A stretch of 64,000 bases of DNA from Chitinophagaceae bacterium UBA1946 (GCA_002336815.1 DDEU01000014.1:1-64000); one strand, 5' to 3'; shown: positions 44,582 to 55,327, counted from the stretch's first letter. The notes: a model not told the origin generated them from the sequence alone. Numbers and translations are program-made.

Positions 44582-47500
44582 TTATTTTCTTTTGAATGAG
44601 ATCAGTTTGTCATCGTTCCGGGCTACGAGCAATGTTTTGCCGCCGCTTCCGTTGATCCACTTCACATCTCTTACCTGGCCTTTTATGGCAAACAAATTTG
44701 ATTCCATAACCGGTCTTACCTGCTTTTTGTTATTGATGCTGAAAAGTTCCAGTGGCTGGGCATCGTATCTTCCTTCATAAGGAATCACATCAAAAAAGTT
44801 TCCCCCGGCAATATACAGGTTACTGTTGTTTGCACTCTTTTCTATTTTTTGAAAGGAAAATACAGGTGCCAATTGGAGCGGTGCAGGCAGATCGTTCATT
44901 GTGAAGTTTCCCTGTCCATCGCCATAGCAAACCGCGGAACCCAGGTGTTCAGCCATTACAGGTTGTATGGTATCTATCCATCCGTAAAAAACATCTTTCA
45001 TTTCTTCACCCGCATATTCCGCATACATGAGGTAATGCTTTTTCAACAACGGCAGTGGCCGCTCCACTTCATCTTTTGCAAGAAAGGGGTATTCTTTTCC
45101 TTCGAGTGTATAGGAAAGCAATTGTTCTGTTCTGCCGTTCTTGTCAAAATCGGCCACATACATTTTTAATGGACCATTCTTTCCACTCCAGAATTTATTG
45201 TTCCAGCCCCAGTTACCTGCCAATATATCCACATTGCCATCCCCATTCACGTCGTCCATAAAAACTGTTTGCCATAAACCGGTTGACTGTGGCAATACGG
45301 TCTTTTGCAGTTTGCCGCTTTTATTGATAAAGATTTCTATGGGCATAAATTCACCAGTAACCACCAGGTCTTGCCAGCCATCTTTATTAACGTCTATAAA
45401 AGCCGCCGCAGTAACAAGACCAATATCTTTAAACATCGCATCGTTATTGGCTGCACCGTAAAAATTGCCCTTTCCATCATTGAGGAACAGGTAAGATGTT
45501 TGCGGAATACCATAGGCATTGGGATCTGCCAGTGTTCCAACAAAAAGGTCAATATCACCATCATGGTCCACATCAGCCGCTGCTACACAGGATTTGTTTT
45601 TAAACAATGGCGGCAGGTTTTTAGTACCTGCAGTAAAATGGCCTTTCCCATCGTTCAGGTAGATCCTGTCTAAAAGGGCAGCATCGTTTTCAGCAGTAAA
45701 TTCATTTCCCCCGCTTACCACATATAAATCCGGCTTGCCGTCACCGTTAGCATCAAAAAAAATGGCATCCACATCTTCGCAGGCGGCATCTTTATTAAAT
45801 ACACTGGTATCTGATATGATGAAACTACCATTGCTTTGCTGCAACAACAGGGTACCGGCCTGCCCTTTAGCGCCACATGCATACAGATCGTCAAGCCCAT
45901 CGCCGTTTACATCTGCCACAGCGATCTTGGGTCCCCTGGTGGATTCTGCATGCGGAAGCAGGTACTGGTAATCAAAATCATTAAAGTTATTTTCCCGGTG
46001 CCGCCAGTTAATGCCGGCATCGGAAGCAAGTTCCTCCAGGGAAACTGTCTCCGGTTTAAACCATGCTGTATAATCAAATGTGCCAGCCGCATCTTTTTGC
46101 TGAACGATCAATTGCTTATTGGCGGCAGGATTTTTTAATAACTGGTATTGCTGGTTAGGCCATACAACCAGCAGGCTGTCGATGGCTGCAAGTGAATCGA
46201 GGCCAAAATGAAGCCTGGTGTCAGATGAAGATTCAAAGCCACGGGTGAGCATTAACTGCTGGTATTGCATCTTACCTTTTTGAAACAGGTAGGCCTTACA
46301 ACCAATTCCAAAAGTGTTACCACTGTCTGCTTTAAATGCAATGCTGCAAAAATTCTTTTTAGGAGCATTGTTCTTCAAAATTACAGCCGGTGCATTGAGG
46401 CAGTTCATCACCAGGTCAAGATTGCCATCGTTGTCGAGATCTGCATAAGCCGATCCATTGAAATACCCTTTCATTTTTCCGGTACCCCATTCGTTGCTCA
46501 TGTCTTTAAAAGAAAGCCCGCCGCTGCCTTTGTATAAAAATGGGTGTGAGCTTCCGTCAGGCATTTTTTCAATCGCTGCAGCATCAAACTGGTCATCGTC
46601 ACTCATTCCCTTTCTTACTGCGAGGTCTGATACAAAACGGATATAATCCATATCAACCGGGCGCTTAACAATGCCGCTCGAAATAAAAAGGTCCTTATTG
46701 CCATCATTATCAAAATCTGCAAAAAGCGGGCACCAGCTCCAGTCTGTAGCAGATACGCCACTCAATAAACTGGTTTCACTAAAGCTGCTGCCGTTGCCAT
46801 TATTGTGCTGCAGGCAATTCTTAGAGCTCTGGTGCTGGTAGCCGTGAGAAGTGAGTTTTAGTTTGTAAGTATCCGCATTTTCATCGCTGCCATAGGTTTT
46901 CAGCACTTTTTCATTCGGTGGCAGCATATCAACTGTTACCACATCCAGTTGCCCGTCGTTATCGTAGTCGGCTATATCATTACCCATACTGAAACGACTG
47001 TAATGATTGAAGTATTTTGCCCCGCTTTCGGTGAAAGTACCGTTGCCGTTATTGAGGTAGTAGTAATCGTTTTCATGAAAATCGTTACCGATATAGATAT
47101 CCTCCCAACCATCATTGTTAAGATCAGCCATGGCTAGCCCCAACCCATACCCCAGGTTACTTTGGTAGATGCCCGCAGCGGCAGACACGTCCGTGAACTT
47201 ACCGGTGCTGCTTACATCGTTCCTGTAAAACCTGTCGCCGGAAAGCGGATCAAACTTATGCCGGTTGGCTGTATCAACAATATTGGCATGTGGCTTTTGC
47301 GATTGATTGAGAATATAGCAATCCATATCGCCATCATGGTCATAATCAAAAAAACCTGTTTGCGTAGTGTGGCCGGAAAAATCCAATCCGTACTTAACTG
47401 AACTTTCAGTAAATGTTCCGTTGTGATTGTTTACAAATAATTCGTTGTGGCCTTTCAAACCATAAGAACCGGCCATGGCCGATACATAAATATCGAGGTA

Positions 47501-47872
47501 ACCATCACCATTGATATCTACCATTGTTACCCCTGTGCACCAGTCTGCAGTTCCTGCAACACCTGCTTTGGCGGTAATATCTTCAAACTGGAAATTCCCT
47601 TTATTAAGATACAATTTGTTGTTTCCCCTGCTGCTTGCTGTAAAATAAATGTCCGGCAATCCGTCATTGTTGATATCACCCGCAGATACGCCACCGCCAT
47701 TGTAGTAATACAGGTAATAAAGTATGTTAAACCGATGCCCGTCTTTCAGCGTATTTTCAAACGTAATATTTGTTTGTGAAGATGGTAATGCGGTAAATAA
47801 GGTGTTTTGCTGGTTGCACGATAACAGGAGCAACGATACAAAAGCAAGGCTGGTAAAGGTTGTCTTTTTCAT
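44582..47872 (-). CDS. FG-GAP/VCBS repeat lipoprotein with ASPIC/UnbV domain (CRTAC1-like)
   Basis: About 1096 aa; the frame also allows a Met two codons upstream (47878). The signal ends in LLLLSC-NQQ, a lipoprotein site. I count about 13 DxNxDG-type calcium-binding loops in two propeller halves (about 60-480 and 650-960), separated by an ASPIC/UnbV-like domain (about 510-600). Such proteins are surface binding or scaffold modules, often found beside SusCD systems in Bacteroidota. No enzymatic motif is visible. It lies between a seven-heme cytochrome and a GH144 gene. Confidence 0.88.
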   Translation of the reverse strand: MKKTTFTSLAFVSLLLLSCNQQNTLFTALPSSQTNITFENTLKDGHRFNILYYLYYYNGGGVSAGDINNDGLPDIYFTASSRGNNKLYLNKGNFQFEDITAKAGVAGTADWCTGVTMVDINGDGYLDIYVSAMAGSYGLKGHNELFVNNHNGTFTESSVKYGLDFSGHTTQTGFFDYDHDGDMDCYILNQSQKPHANIVDTANRHKFDPLSGDRFYRNDVSSTGKFTDVSAAAGIYQSNLGYGLGLAMADLNNDGWEDIYIGNDFHENDYYYLNNGNGTFTESGAKYFNHYSRFSMGNDIADYDNDGQLDVVTVDMLPPNEKVLKTYGSDENADTYKLKLTSHGYQHQSSKNCLQHNNGNGSSFSETSLLSGVSATDWSWCPLFADFDNDGNKDLFISSGIVKRPVDMDYIRFVSDLAVRKGMSDDDQFDAAAIEKMPDGSSHPFLYKGSGGLSFKDMSNEWGTGKMKGYFNGSAYADLDNDGNLDLVMNCLNAPAVILKNNAPKKNFCSIAFKADSGNTFGIGCKAYLFQKGKMQYQQLMLTRGFESSSDTRLHFGLDSLAAIDSLLVVWPNQQYQLLKNPAANKQLIVQQKDAAGTFDYTAWFKPETVSLEELASDAGINWRHRENNFNDFDYQYLLPHAESTRGPKIAVADVNGDGLDDLYACGAKGQAGTLLLQQSNGSFIISDTSVFNKDAACEDVDAIFFDANGDGKPDLYVVSGGNEFTAENDAALLDRIYLNDGKGHFTAGTKNLPPLFKNKSCVAAADVDHDGDIDLFVGTLADPNAYGIPQTSYLFLNDGKGNFYGAANNDAMFKDIGLVTAAAFIDVNKDGWQDLVVTGEFMPIEIFINKSGKLQKTVLPQSTGLWQTVFMDDVNGDGNVDILAGNWGWNNKFWSGKNGPLKMYVADFDKNGRTEQLLSYTLEGKEYPFLAKDEVERPLPLLKKHYLMYAEYAGEEMKDVFYGWIDTIQPVMAEHLGSAVCYGDGQGNFTMNDLPAPLQLAPVFSFQKIEKSANNSNLYIAGGNFFDVIPYEGRYDAQPLELFSINNKKQVRPVMESNLFAIKGQVRDVKWINGSGGKTLLVARNDDKLISFKRK

Positions 47873-47926
47873 CGGCATATTCTATGGCTTTTATCCTGAG
47901 CAGATACTGGTTGCATAATGCAGTAA

Positions 47927-49177
47927 TTATTTTTTATTGGCAGAAGACTTCATCTGTTCGATGAACTTCTTTGTTTCATTGGGATAGATTTTTATGTAGT
48001 GTGAACGCATTTTTGCAGGAGTAGGCACATCATTACCGGGTAATAAAACCACAATGGCCCTTGACTGCTCCAGTGGCATATGGCAATCGATACAATTGCT
48101 GCTGATACCACCTCCCACCGTTGTTTTCATTTTGCACTCAGCAACATGTTCGGTATTGTGACAGGAAATACAGCGCTGCGAAAATACAGCCGTTTTTCCT
48201 GCTTCGTTGATGTGGGTATTATGGCAGGTATTGCAGGTCATGGTATTGCTTTTCATAAAGCATTTACTAGCGGCCATTAAACCATACTGGTTACCATGCA
48301 CATCAATTTCTGAAGCAAATTGCGGAACCGCATCATTCAGGGCAAAGTAATCCGTGATTGCATCTCCAACCTTAAAGGAGAAAGAAGGCTTGGTTTTTTG
48401 CAATCTGCCGCCATGGCAAAGAATACAAAGATCAAGATTCTGCTGTCTCGAAAGGGATGCAGGGTTAATGATAAATTTTGCAGTTTTAACCCCGGGATTT
48501 TTTGTTTGAAATACTACATGTTCTGCGCCAGGGCCATGACATTTCTCACAATCTACCCCATAGATCATCGTATTCCTGTTAAAAGCTTCCGGCTGTTTAT
48601 CCGGTGTGGAAGCAGGTTCTGCAAAAGTACTGTGGCACTCCAGGCAACGGGAAGTAACCGGCCTGTTAAAAACAACCTTACCGGGATAGCCGGGACTGTT
48701 ACACCATTCGTTGGCGGCCGTAAAATAAGTAATGGGTAGTTGAAAAAGGCGGTCTTTATTCCAGTGAAGATAGGTTTGTCCCTTTGTTCCCGATCCTATC
48801 ACCACATTAAATGGATAGGCGGCGGCTTCTCTTCCGGCCAGGTATTCTACCTGGAAAAAGCTGTCTTTTCTTTTTTCCATGGCCACCACAGTATTGGCAG
48901 CAAACTGGAAGATATTTTTGCCGGTATCAAAACTACCCTTGATAGAATTTTTATCAGCCACCCCCGATGTAAGATAGTGTGCGGTACCCAGGTGATTATT
49001 ACAAATCTCTTTATGACAGCCTGCACAGGATGCAGAGCCGGCAAATTGACTGAACACCGGCTTCTTTGAGCCTGCTGTTTCTGTACCATTGTTCATACAT
49101 CGTTCAAAAATTAACAGCCCCGAAAAGATAAGAACAGTAACTGCAACAGAACGCCGGTATTTAAAGAATGGATTCAT
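47927..49177 (-). CDS. Seven-heme c-type cytochrome, exported
   Basis: 416 aa from the preferred Met at 49177 (frame open to 49192). After a hydrophobic signal come seven CxxCH heme sites: CAGCH, CLECH, CEKCH, CILCH, CNTCH, CISCH and CIDCH. The spacing recalls NrfB/cytochrome c554-like or DmsE-like electron carriers. It would act in the periplasm or on the outer membrane. It follows the terminator that ends the SusCD-LamG unit, and a 54-bp gap separates it from the FG-GAP gene. Its electron partner is unknown; the GMC/DoxX pair elsewhere in the locus is a candidate. Confidence 0.9.
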   Translation of the reverse strand: MNPFFKYRRSVAVTVLIFSGLLIFERCMNNGTETAGSKKPVFSQFAGSASCAGCHKEICNNHLGTAHYLTSGVADKNSIKGSFDTGKNIFQFAANTVVAMEKRKDSFFQVEYLAGREAAAYPFNVVIGSGTKGQTYLHWNKDRLFQLPITYFTAANEWCNSPGYPGKVVFNRPVTSRCLECHSTFAEPASTPDKQPEAFNRNTMIYGVDCEKCHGPGAEHVVFQTKNPGVKTAKFIINPASLSRQQNLDLCILCHGGRLQKTKPSFSFKVGDAITDYFALNDAVPQFASEIDVHGNQYGLMAASKCFMKSNTMTCNTCHNTHINEAGKTAVFSQRCISCHNTEHVAECKMKTTVGGGISSNCIDCHMPLEQSRAIVVLLPGNDVPTPAKMRSHYIKIYPNETKKFIEQMKSSANKK

Positions 49178-49222
49178 GTGTAGGAGCAACACAGGGTTTT
49201 ACGATATGTGCTGGATAAAAAT

Positions 49223-49254
49223 AAAAGGGCTTTACAAATGATGTAAGCCCTTTT
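49223..49254 (-). terminator. Rho-independent terminator after the LamG gene
   Basis: AAAAGGGCTTTACA (49223-49236) pairs with TGTAAGCCCTTTT (49242-49254) with one bulged base. On the minus strand the hairpin is followed by a U-rich run (TTTTATTTTTA). It lies 37 bp downstream of the LamG gene stop, ending the SusC-SusD-LamG transcript before the cytochrome gene. Confidence 0.8.
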
Positions 49255-49290
49255 ATTGCAGGATTGTTTGCCTTGATTGAAAGGCTATCG

Positions 49291-50133
49291 TTATAATTTA
49301 CCAGTATACAGCGCTTGAATTTCGCTTGCAGACAGTGCTTTATTATATAACCTGAACTGATCCATTGCTCCTGTAAAAGATTTTACCCAATCATCAGTAA
49401 CACCTGGCAGACCGGCGTGTTTATTCCAGCCGCCTACGATCAGGTTATTGATGGTGGAGAAATCAACAGCGCCTCTTGCAGCACCATTCTTTTTTACATC
49501 GGTAGCTCCGGCTGGTGCTGGTACTACAGCACCGTCAAAATACCATGTCATCTTAGAGGTGGTTTCATCATAAGCAACTGCAAAATGGTGCCAGTTACCA
49601 TCTAAGATTGGCCTTGGAAATTTGTTGCCATCAGGCCATTCCAACCACTGATCCATCAACGCAATTTTTAGGGTGGTTTCTGTTGCGGTACCATGTTCAA
49701 CCAACATGAACATAGCACTATTGTGCCAATAATCCCTGTCGTCTTTGATACCGAAATAGAATTCAGTTCTTGAATTTACATTTTGCTTTACCCAAAACGC
49801 TACAGTGAAACTTGTAGCACTTTTCATATCATTAGCGTTGATATAAGTAACAGCTTTACCATCTGCACCCTGCAGCGCTTTACCTGTTACGCCGTCTGTA
49901 AGTGTAAGCGGACATTTCAAGGCAGGATTGGTTGAGATTTCATCTGAAACATTAAACCTTTCCTGAACATTGTCGCCACCAAACGGAACATAAAACCTAA
50001 GATCGCCGGCAGGAAGTACCTGGTTGTCGGTTGGATAATCAGATCCAAGTACCGGGCGGTTCAGCTTTTTACAGCCACCGATAACCAGCATTACTGCCGA
50101 GGCGATGGTGAGGAGTTTTAGTATTCTTTTCAT
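49291..50133 (-). CDS. LamG/concanavalin-like lipoprotein, probable surface glycan-binding protein
   Basis: 280 aa. Lipobox VIGGC (lipidated Cys at 21), then a single LamG-type jelly-roll (about 95-275; SFTVAFWVKQ, GNWHHFAVAYD, FTGAMDQFRLYNKALSASEI). Position directly after susD (28 bp) is where surface glycan-binding proteins (SusE-like) lie in these loci. It has no catalytic residues of a GH16. It would hold the glucan near SusCD; direct binding is inferred. Confidence 0.88.
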   Translation of the reverse strand: MKRILKLLTIASAVMLVIGGCKKLNRPVLGSDYPTDNQVLPAGDLRFYVPFGGDNVQERFNVSDEISTNPALKCPLTLTDGVTGKALQGADGKAVTYINANDMKSATSFTVAFWVKQNVNSRTEFYFGIKDDRDYWHNSAMFMLVEHGTATETTLKIALMDQWLEWPDGNKFPRPILDGNWHHFAVAYDETTSKMTWYFDGAVVPAPAGATDVKKNGAARGAVDFSTINNLIVGGWNKHAGLPGVTDDWVKSFTGAMDQFRLYNKALSASEIQALYTGKL

Positions 50134-50161
50134 GTTTTTATTTTTTAATTGTGACTTTTTG

Positions 50162-51739
50162 TTATTGCCATTCAGGATTTTGTGTTAATACACCACCCGT
50201 TAAATTGATTGCCTGCTGAGGTATTGGGTAGTAGCGGCATTTATCAAGATAACCCAACGGAGCAAGCACGGTAGCTGCATCACCCCAACGAACGAGATCA
50301 TAGAAGCGGTATCCTTCCATTGCAAATTCCCACCTTCTTTCATTTTTGATAGCTGTCCGCATCTGCGCCTGGTCAACATAAGCAATATGTGGCAATACTG
50401 CACTGTTTCCACCTCTTGCTCTTGCCCTGATTTTCTCAAGCATAGTTTCCGCAGTAGCACCATCACCTACTTCATTGGAAGCTTCTGCCATCATCAAGAT
50501 TACATCAGCATACCTCAATATCCTGTGATTGATCCATTCTGCAGCACCATTGGCATTGATGAATCCTGTGAAAGCCCTCATGGCAGGATCTGAATATACT
50601 TTTTTGTTCCAGTATTTCTGAGCCAATCCACCTGTACCATCAGGATTGGTATAGGCCGGTAAAGTTGCGCCATATCCGCCCTGTGCAGGTCCACCATCAT
50701 ACTGACCGGAGACTAACAAAGTTTGTAATTTACGTGGATCACTATTATCCCAATCCGCAGCTAACTTGTCTGTAGGCGTATTCCATCCCCAGCCTAAATT
50801 CCAGTCGTTGGTAGCGCCATTCTGACGAACATTCTGGCAGGTGCCCCAGCCAGAACCATTATTTACAGCACTGTTGCTTTGTGCACTTGCGCCGCACCAG
50901 GCCTGCATTTCGAAAATTGACTCAACACCGTTTTTTCCTGCGCCTGCTAAACCATCTTTCCAAACTTGAGGAAAGGTAGGGGCGAGGTCATACTGTGCTG
51001 AAGCGATTACCTGGTTACAAAGTCCTACTGTACCCGCCCAATCCTTTCTAAATAGCTTGGTTTGTGCCCACAAGGTATTTGCAGCACCCTTGGTTAACCT
51101 GCCTGGATAGTTTGGTCCATATTCTGCGTCACTAACTGGTAAATTTGCCACCGCAACCTGCAGGTTAGAGTCAATAAAAGCATACAAGTCAGCAATAGAA
51201 GATTTTTCCTTAATACCATCTGTTGGTTTCACAATTTTAAAATTGATCAACGGAACCTCTCCATAAGCTTTTACCAGTTCAAAATAGCTGTAAGCCCTGA
51301 AAAAACAGGCTTCACCGATATTGCGGATAGAAGCTGCATCGTTGGCGCCAAGCGTTTTTGCATCATCCAGTGCGTTGTTGGCAGCATTGATCATTGCGTA
51401 GTGATCGTTCCAGTAGGAATTGGTTGCCCAGTCGTCCTTAGTGTACTGAAATGTTTCAAACTCTGTATTTACCTCACGCCCATCAGATGCGTCGCTTCCC
51501 TTTTGCGCATCATCATCACGGATACTATTAAAATCCAGCCATGGTAAGGTAGAGAATCCGGCATATGTCCTCAAAATATTATATAATCCCAATACCTGTC
51601 CTTCTACACGCCCTGAATTCAAGTCATCTAACGTTGCTGTAAGTGGCTTACGATCCAGGAACTTCTTACATCCTGTTGAGCCGATTATTACGGGAGCCGC
51701 CAGCACAATACCCCATAAAAGTTTTTTATATATTTTCAT
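50162..51739 (-). CDS. susD: SusD/RagB-family outer-membrane lipoprotein
   Basis: 525 aa. Lipobox GSTGC with lipidated Cys at 24, then the SusD fold: the TPR-like N-terminal part (NNALDDA, ACFFRAYSYFELVKAYGEVPLI) and C-terminal RWEFAMEGYRFYDLVRWGDA. It covers the SusC channel and binds the glycan to be imported. The gene lies 18 bp after susC. It is the only SusD in the window, serving an unusually large set of hydrolases. Confidence 0.95.
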   Translation of the reverse strand: MKIYKKLLWGIVLAAPVIIGSTGCKKFLDRKPLTATLDDLNSGRVEGQVLGLYNILRTYAGFSTLPWLDFNSIRDDDAQKGSDASDGREVNTEFETFQYTKDDWATNSYWNDHYAMINAANNALDDAKTLGANDAASIRNIGEACFFRAYSYFELVKAYGEVPLINFKIVKPTDGIKEKSSIADLYAFIDSNLQVAVANLPVSDAEYGPNYPGRLTKGAANTLWAQTKLFRKDWAGTVGLCNQVIASAQYDLAPTFPQVWKDGLAGAGKNGVESIFEMQAWCGASAQSNSAVNNGSGWGTCQNVRQNGATNDWNLGWGWNTPTDKLAADWDNSDPRKLQTLLVSGQYDGGPAQGGYGATLPAYTNPDGTGGLAQKYWNKKVYSDPAMRAFTGFINANGAAEWINHRILRYADVILMMAEASNEVGDGATAETMLEKIRARARGGNSAVLPHIAYVDQAQMRTAIKNERRWEFAMEGYRFYDLVRWGDAATVLAPLGYLDKCRYYPIPQQAINLTGGVLTQNPEWQ

Positions 51740-51757
51740 ATCAAAAGTTTTATTTAA

Positions 51758-54700
51758 TTAAAAGGTTACGTTTAAACCAAATGTTGTTACCCTTGGAATT
51801 GCTCCACCAGCTTCATCATATCCAAACCTGGTTGCATCTCCACCAAATTCAGGTGTATAACCCAAATTGTGTTTCCAGGTTTTAAGGTTTTGAACATTCA
51901 CAAACAATCTCAGGCTCTTGATTTTAGCCTTATTAAGCATTGCGCTTGTAAAGTTATAACCTAATTGAACATTCCTAAGCCTCAGGTAGCTGCCATCTTC
52001 CAGGTTGTAGGTAGATCCATTGTAGTTAAACCTGTGTTCCTGCGTAATAATTGGTACCCAGTTAGAAGTGCCGGCACCATGCCACCTGCCCAGTTTTTCA
52101 GCAGAGTAGTTTACCCTTTGGAATGGAGATTCCAGGGAACCCCATGTTCGAAAAACCTGGTTGCCGTAAACACCATTCATGTCCACAGAAAGATTGAACC
52201 CTTTATAAGTAAAGTTTACATAAGTACCATACGTAAATTTAGGAGTAGGGTTGCCTATCACTGTTTTATCAGAAGCTGTGATCACGCCATCCCCGTTTAC
52301 ATCTTTAAATTTAAAATCGCCAGGAGCGTAAGAGCCTATGGAGGATGCATCTGGTGACCTTAAAATATCAGTAATGCTCTGGTAAAGTCCTTCTACAATG
52401 TATCCATAGAAATATCCGATCGGTTGACCTGGAGAAGTACGACTCATCGCACTATTGTTGTTGTAAGATCCTCTTTCTAATATTCCGGTAGGTAATTCAT
52501 CGCTCAATTTGATCACTTTGTTTTTCATGAAAGTGATGTTACCACCAATATTCATAGAGAAGTCCCTGTTAAATACCTGTGTCCAGCTCGCAGTAAGTTC
52601 TGTACCCCAGTTCCGCAAGCTTCCACCATTCACCAGTTCATCTTTCAGACCGATTGTACCACGAGTAACATAGGTCATAAGATCATTCGTAGTTTTATTG
52701 AAATAGTTGGCCTCAAAATGAAGGCGATTGTTGAACGCATTCAGTTCGATACCGATTTCCTGGGCAGAAACTGTTTCCCATTTCAAATTCGGATTAGGAA
52801 TGTATGCAGGATCTGCAGCAGTATAAGTAGTGGTTCCGTAGTTTGTGTTAGAACCAGTATTCAAGTTTGGATAAAAAGGATAATTGATCGGTGTGCCATC
52901 CAGATACGAAGCAGTCTGGTTTCCTAAAACCCCTACAGACCCTTTCAATTTCAGGTAGTCAAATATGTGCTGACCTTCCATGAATTTTTCTTTGCTTAAT
53001 TCCCAGCCTGCACCAACTGCCCAGAATTTCTGGTTACGGTTTGCTTCCGGAAGCCTTGAAGAAGCATCATTTCTGAATGATCCGTTCAGGAAGTATTTTC
53101 CTTTATAATTGTATAATATCCTTGCCAGATAAGATACAGTAGAATATTCGCTCTGGCTTCCAGTTACAGATGTTGTGGAAGGATCCTGGAAACCGTTGTT
53201 TACATACCAGAATCTTTCATCGTTTGGTATCGCCTGGGCGGTAGGTCCTGTCTGCTGACTGATTTTACCATTACGGTTAAAATTGCTAAAGTAGTATGTT
53301 GTGAAACCAGCGAGTGCTGTGATGTTATGGTCGTGGATACTTCTTTTATAAGTCAGGATATGATCCTGCTGAAACTTACGCCAGTCATTATTATCCTGAA
53401 CAACCTTCGTAACAGGACTATAGATATATGGCGTATTGTCTTTTGGATTGTACGCATAGTACAACGGCGTATATTGACGTTTATCCAGGTTACTTACATC
53501 TCCATAAAGCGTTGAACGTAAGGTGAAATTTTTAAGGAAAGTTAATTCACCGAAAACGCTTCCCACAGTTCTGTATTCAATATTTTTAGTCTTGTCCCAT
53601 TCATTTTCTAATCTAACGAGCGGATTCACCACACCTGAAGATTGCAAACCAACATCAAGTCCGGAATAGATGTCCACATTGGAAGTATCAGCTAAATTGT
53701 ATGGATTGGCTACTCTAAAATTTTTGGTTCCGGAAGAGATTTGGGGTATTACTTTTCTTGCATCATCCAATACAGAATTTGCATCATAAGGATTATTTTG
53801 CCTTGTAAAGTTTACATTCACGCCAAACCTGATAGCTTTATTCAATCTAAGTTCATCAGAAATAGAAGCCGTTAAACGTGCTAACTGCTGGTGCCTGATG
53901 ATACCCTGGTCAGTAAGAAATCCAACACCAAAATTGAAACGATTTTTTTCTGTGCTGGTGGCGATACTCAGGTTATTGGTATTAAACTTACCTACCCTGG
54001 TAACAGCATCAATCCAGTCCGTATTGGCAGTTAAGCCAGTATAGTCGAATGGAGCAGTTACTCCATTGTTAGCCCTTTCTTCAGCAAACAGGGTTTTAAA
54101 ACCTTCTGCATCTACCAATTTGATTTTATCTACCAGGTTTTTAAACCCGTAAGTTGTATTGAAGTTAACTACCGTTTGACCAGCTTTTGCTTTCTTGGTA
54201 GTAATTGCAATTACACCGGTTGCACCTTTTACACCAAAGATGGCCAATGAAGAAGGATCTTTCAATACTTCGATAGATTCGATATCGTTTGGATTAAGAT
54301 AGTTGATATTGTCGTTGAAAATACCGTCCACCACATACAAAGGATGTACCTGTCCGATACTTACTGTACCGCGGATCCTGATATCCGGCTCGGCACCCGG
54401 TGTACCATTGTTTACTACAGATAAACCAGCAACACGACCCTGCAAAGAAGCTACGGGATTGGTATTAGGTTTGTCGGCAACATCTTTACCGGCAACCTTT
54501 GTAATGGAACCGGTAAGGTCTCTTTTGCTGGCAGAACCATAACCGATCACTACCACTTCATTAATGTCTTTGGCTGCAATTTGCAGTACCACGTTGATTT
54601 CCGAGCGGCCGCCTACAGCAACTTCCTGTGTAAGAAAACCCACTGAGGAAAAAACGAGGGTTGCTCCATCCGGGGCAGTAATGGAGTAAGATCCGTTAGC

Positions 54701-55177
54701 GTCTGTTACCGCTGCAACATTTGAACCCTTGATCTTTACTGTAGCGGAAGGGATTGGTTGTCCGTCGGCGCCTTTTACCTTACCGGTAACCTTGGTTTCC
54801 TGCAGCACAAAGTCTTTTTGGGTAATAACCACCAGGTTATTTTCGAGTACTTTGTAGGTAAGTGAAGTTTCATTCAAAATACCAGCCAACACTTCTGTAA
54901 CCAGCGCATTGGTGGCATTTACATTCACTTTACGGTGTGCAGAAATAACATCATCGTTGTAGAGGAAACGATAGATGCTTTTTTTCTCGATTTGTTTTAA
55001 AGCTGTTTTTAACTCAGTCTCCTGTAGTTTCAGCGTAATCCTGTCTTGTGAATAGGACCTTGCAGAAACATGCAGTGTAGCAACCAACAGCAAAGCAATG
55101 GTGAATTTCATAAGCAGAAACAGTTTGTAAATGCTTCTTCGGTCTTGTAACTCAAGCATTCGTTTGGCTTTTTTCAT
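51758..55177 (-). CDS. susC: SusC/RagA TonB-dependent transporter with STN domain
   Basis: 1139 aa. After the signal (about 22-43) comes an STN signalling domain (about 48-120; IEKKSIYRFLYNDD), a CarboxypepD_reg-like beta domain (about 130-205; VKGADGQPIPSATV), a plug (NEVVVIGYGSASKRDLTGS onward, with VDGIFNDN) and a 22-strand barrel. The STN domain marks it as a trans-envelope signal transducer working with the FecR and ECF sigma genes just upstream. It imports oligosaccharides with SusD. The gene starts 150 bp after fecR. Confidence 0.95.
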   Translation of the reverse strand: MKKAKRMLELQDRRSIYKLFLLMKFTIALLLVATLHVSARSYSQDRITLKLQETELKTALKQIEKKSIYRFLYNDDVISAHRKVNVNATNALVTEVLAGILNETSLTYKVLENNLVVITQKDFVLQETKVTGKVKGADGQPIPSATVKIKGSNVAAVTDANGSYSITAPDGATLVFSSVGFLTQEVAVGGRSEINVVLQIAAKDINEVVVIGYGSASKRDLTGSITKVAGKDVADKPNTNPVASLQGRVAGLSVVNNGTPGAEPDIRIRGTVSIGQVHPLYVVDGIFNDNINYLNPNDIESIEVLKDPSSLAIFGVKGATGVIAITTKKAKAGQTVVNFNTTYGFKNLVDKIKLVDAEGFKTLFAEERANNGVTAPFDYTGLTANTDWIDAVTRVGKFNTNNLSIATSTEKNRFNFGVGFLTDQGIIRHQQLARLTASISDELRLNKAIRFGVNVNFTRQNNPYDANSVLDDARKVIPQISSGTKNFRVANPYNLADTSNVDIYSGLDVGLQSSGVVNPLVRLENEWDKTKNIEYRTVGSVFGELTFLKNFTLRSTLYGDVSNLDKRQYTPLYYAYNPKDNTPYIYSPVTKVVQDNNDWRKFQQDHILTYKRSIHDHNITALAGFTTYYFSNFNRNGKISQQTGPTAQAIPNDERFWYVNNGFQDPSTTSVTGSQSEYSTVSYLARILYNYKGKYFLNGSFRNDASSRLPEANRNQKFWAVGAGWELSKEKFMEGQHIFDYLKLKGSVGVLGNQTASYLDGTPINYPFYPNLNTGSNTNYGTTTYTAADPAYIPNPNLKWETVSAQEIGIELNAFNNRLHFEANYFNKTTNDLMTYVTRGTIGLKDELVNGGSLRNWGTELTASWTQVFNRDFSMNIGGNITFMKNKVIKLSDELPTGILERGSYNNNSAMSRTSPGQPIGYFYGYIVEGLYQSITDILRSPDASSIGSYAPGDFKFKDVNGDGVITASDKTVIGNPTPKFTYGTYVNFTYKGFNLSVDMNGVYGNQVFRTWGSLESPFQRVNYSAEKLGRWHGAGTSNWVPIITQEHRFNYNGSTYNLEDGSYLRLRNVQLGYNFTSAMLNKAKIKSLRLFVNVQNLKTWKHNLGYTPEFGGDATRFGYDEAGGAIPRVTTFGLNVTF

Positions 55178-55327
55178 ATTATTTTACGTTTTGGTAGAAA
55201 AGAAATGGACAATGATAACCGCTTCAGAAAGCGTTGGTATTTGGCTTCATCAGGATGGGCAAGCATAACCCTCCTTTATATATAAGCAATCTGTTTTACG
55301 ATGTATTATTGATCAAAGATATTTTTT

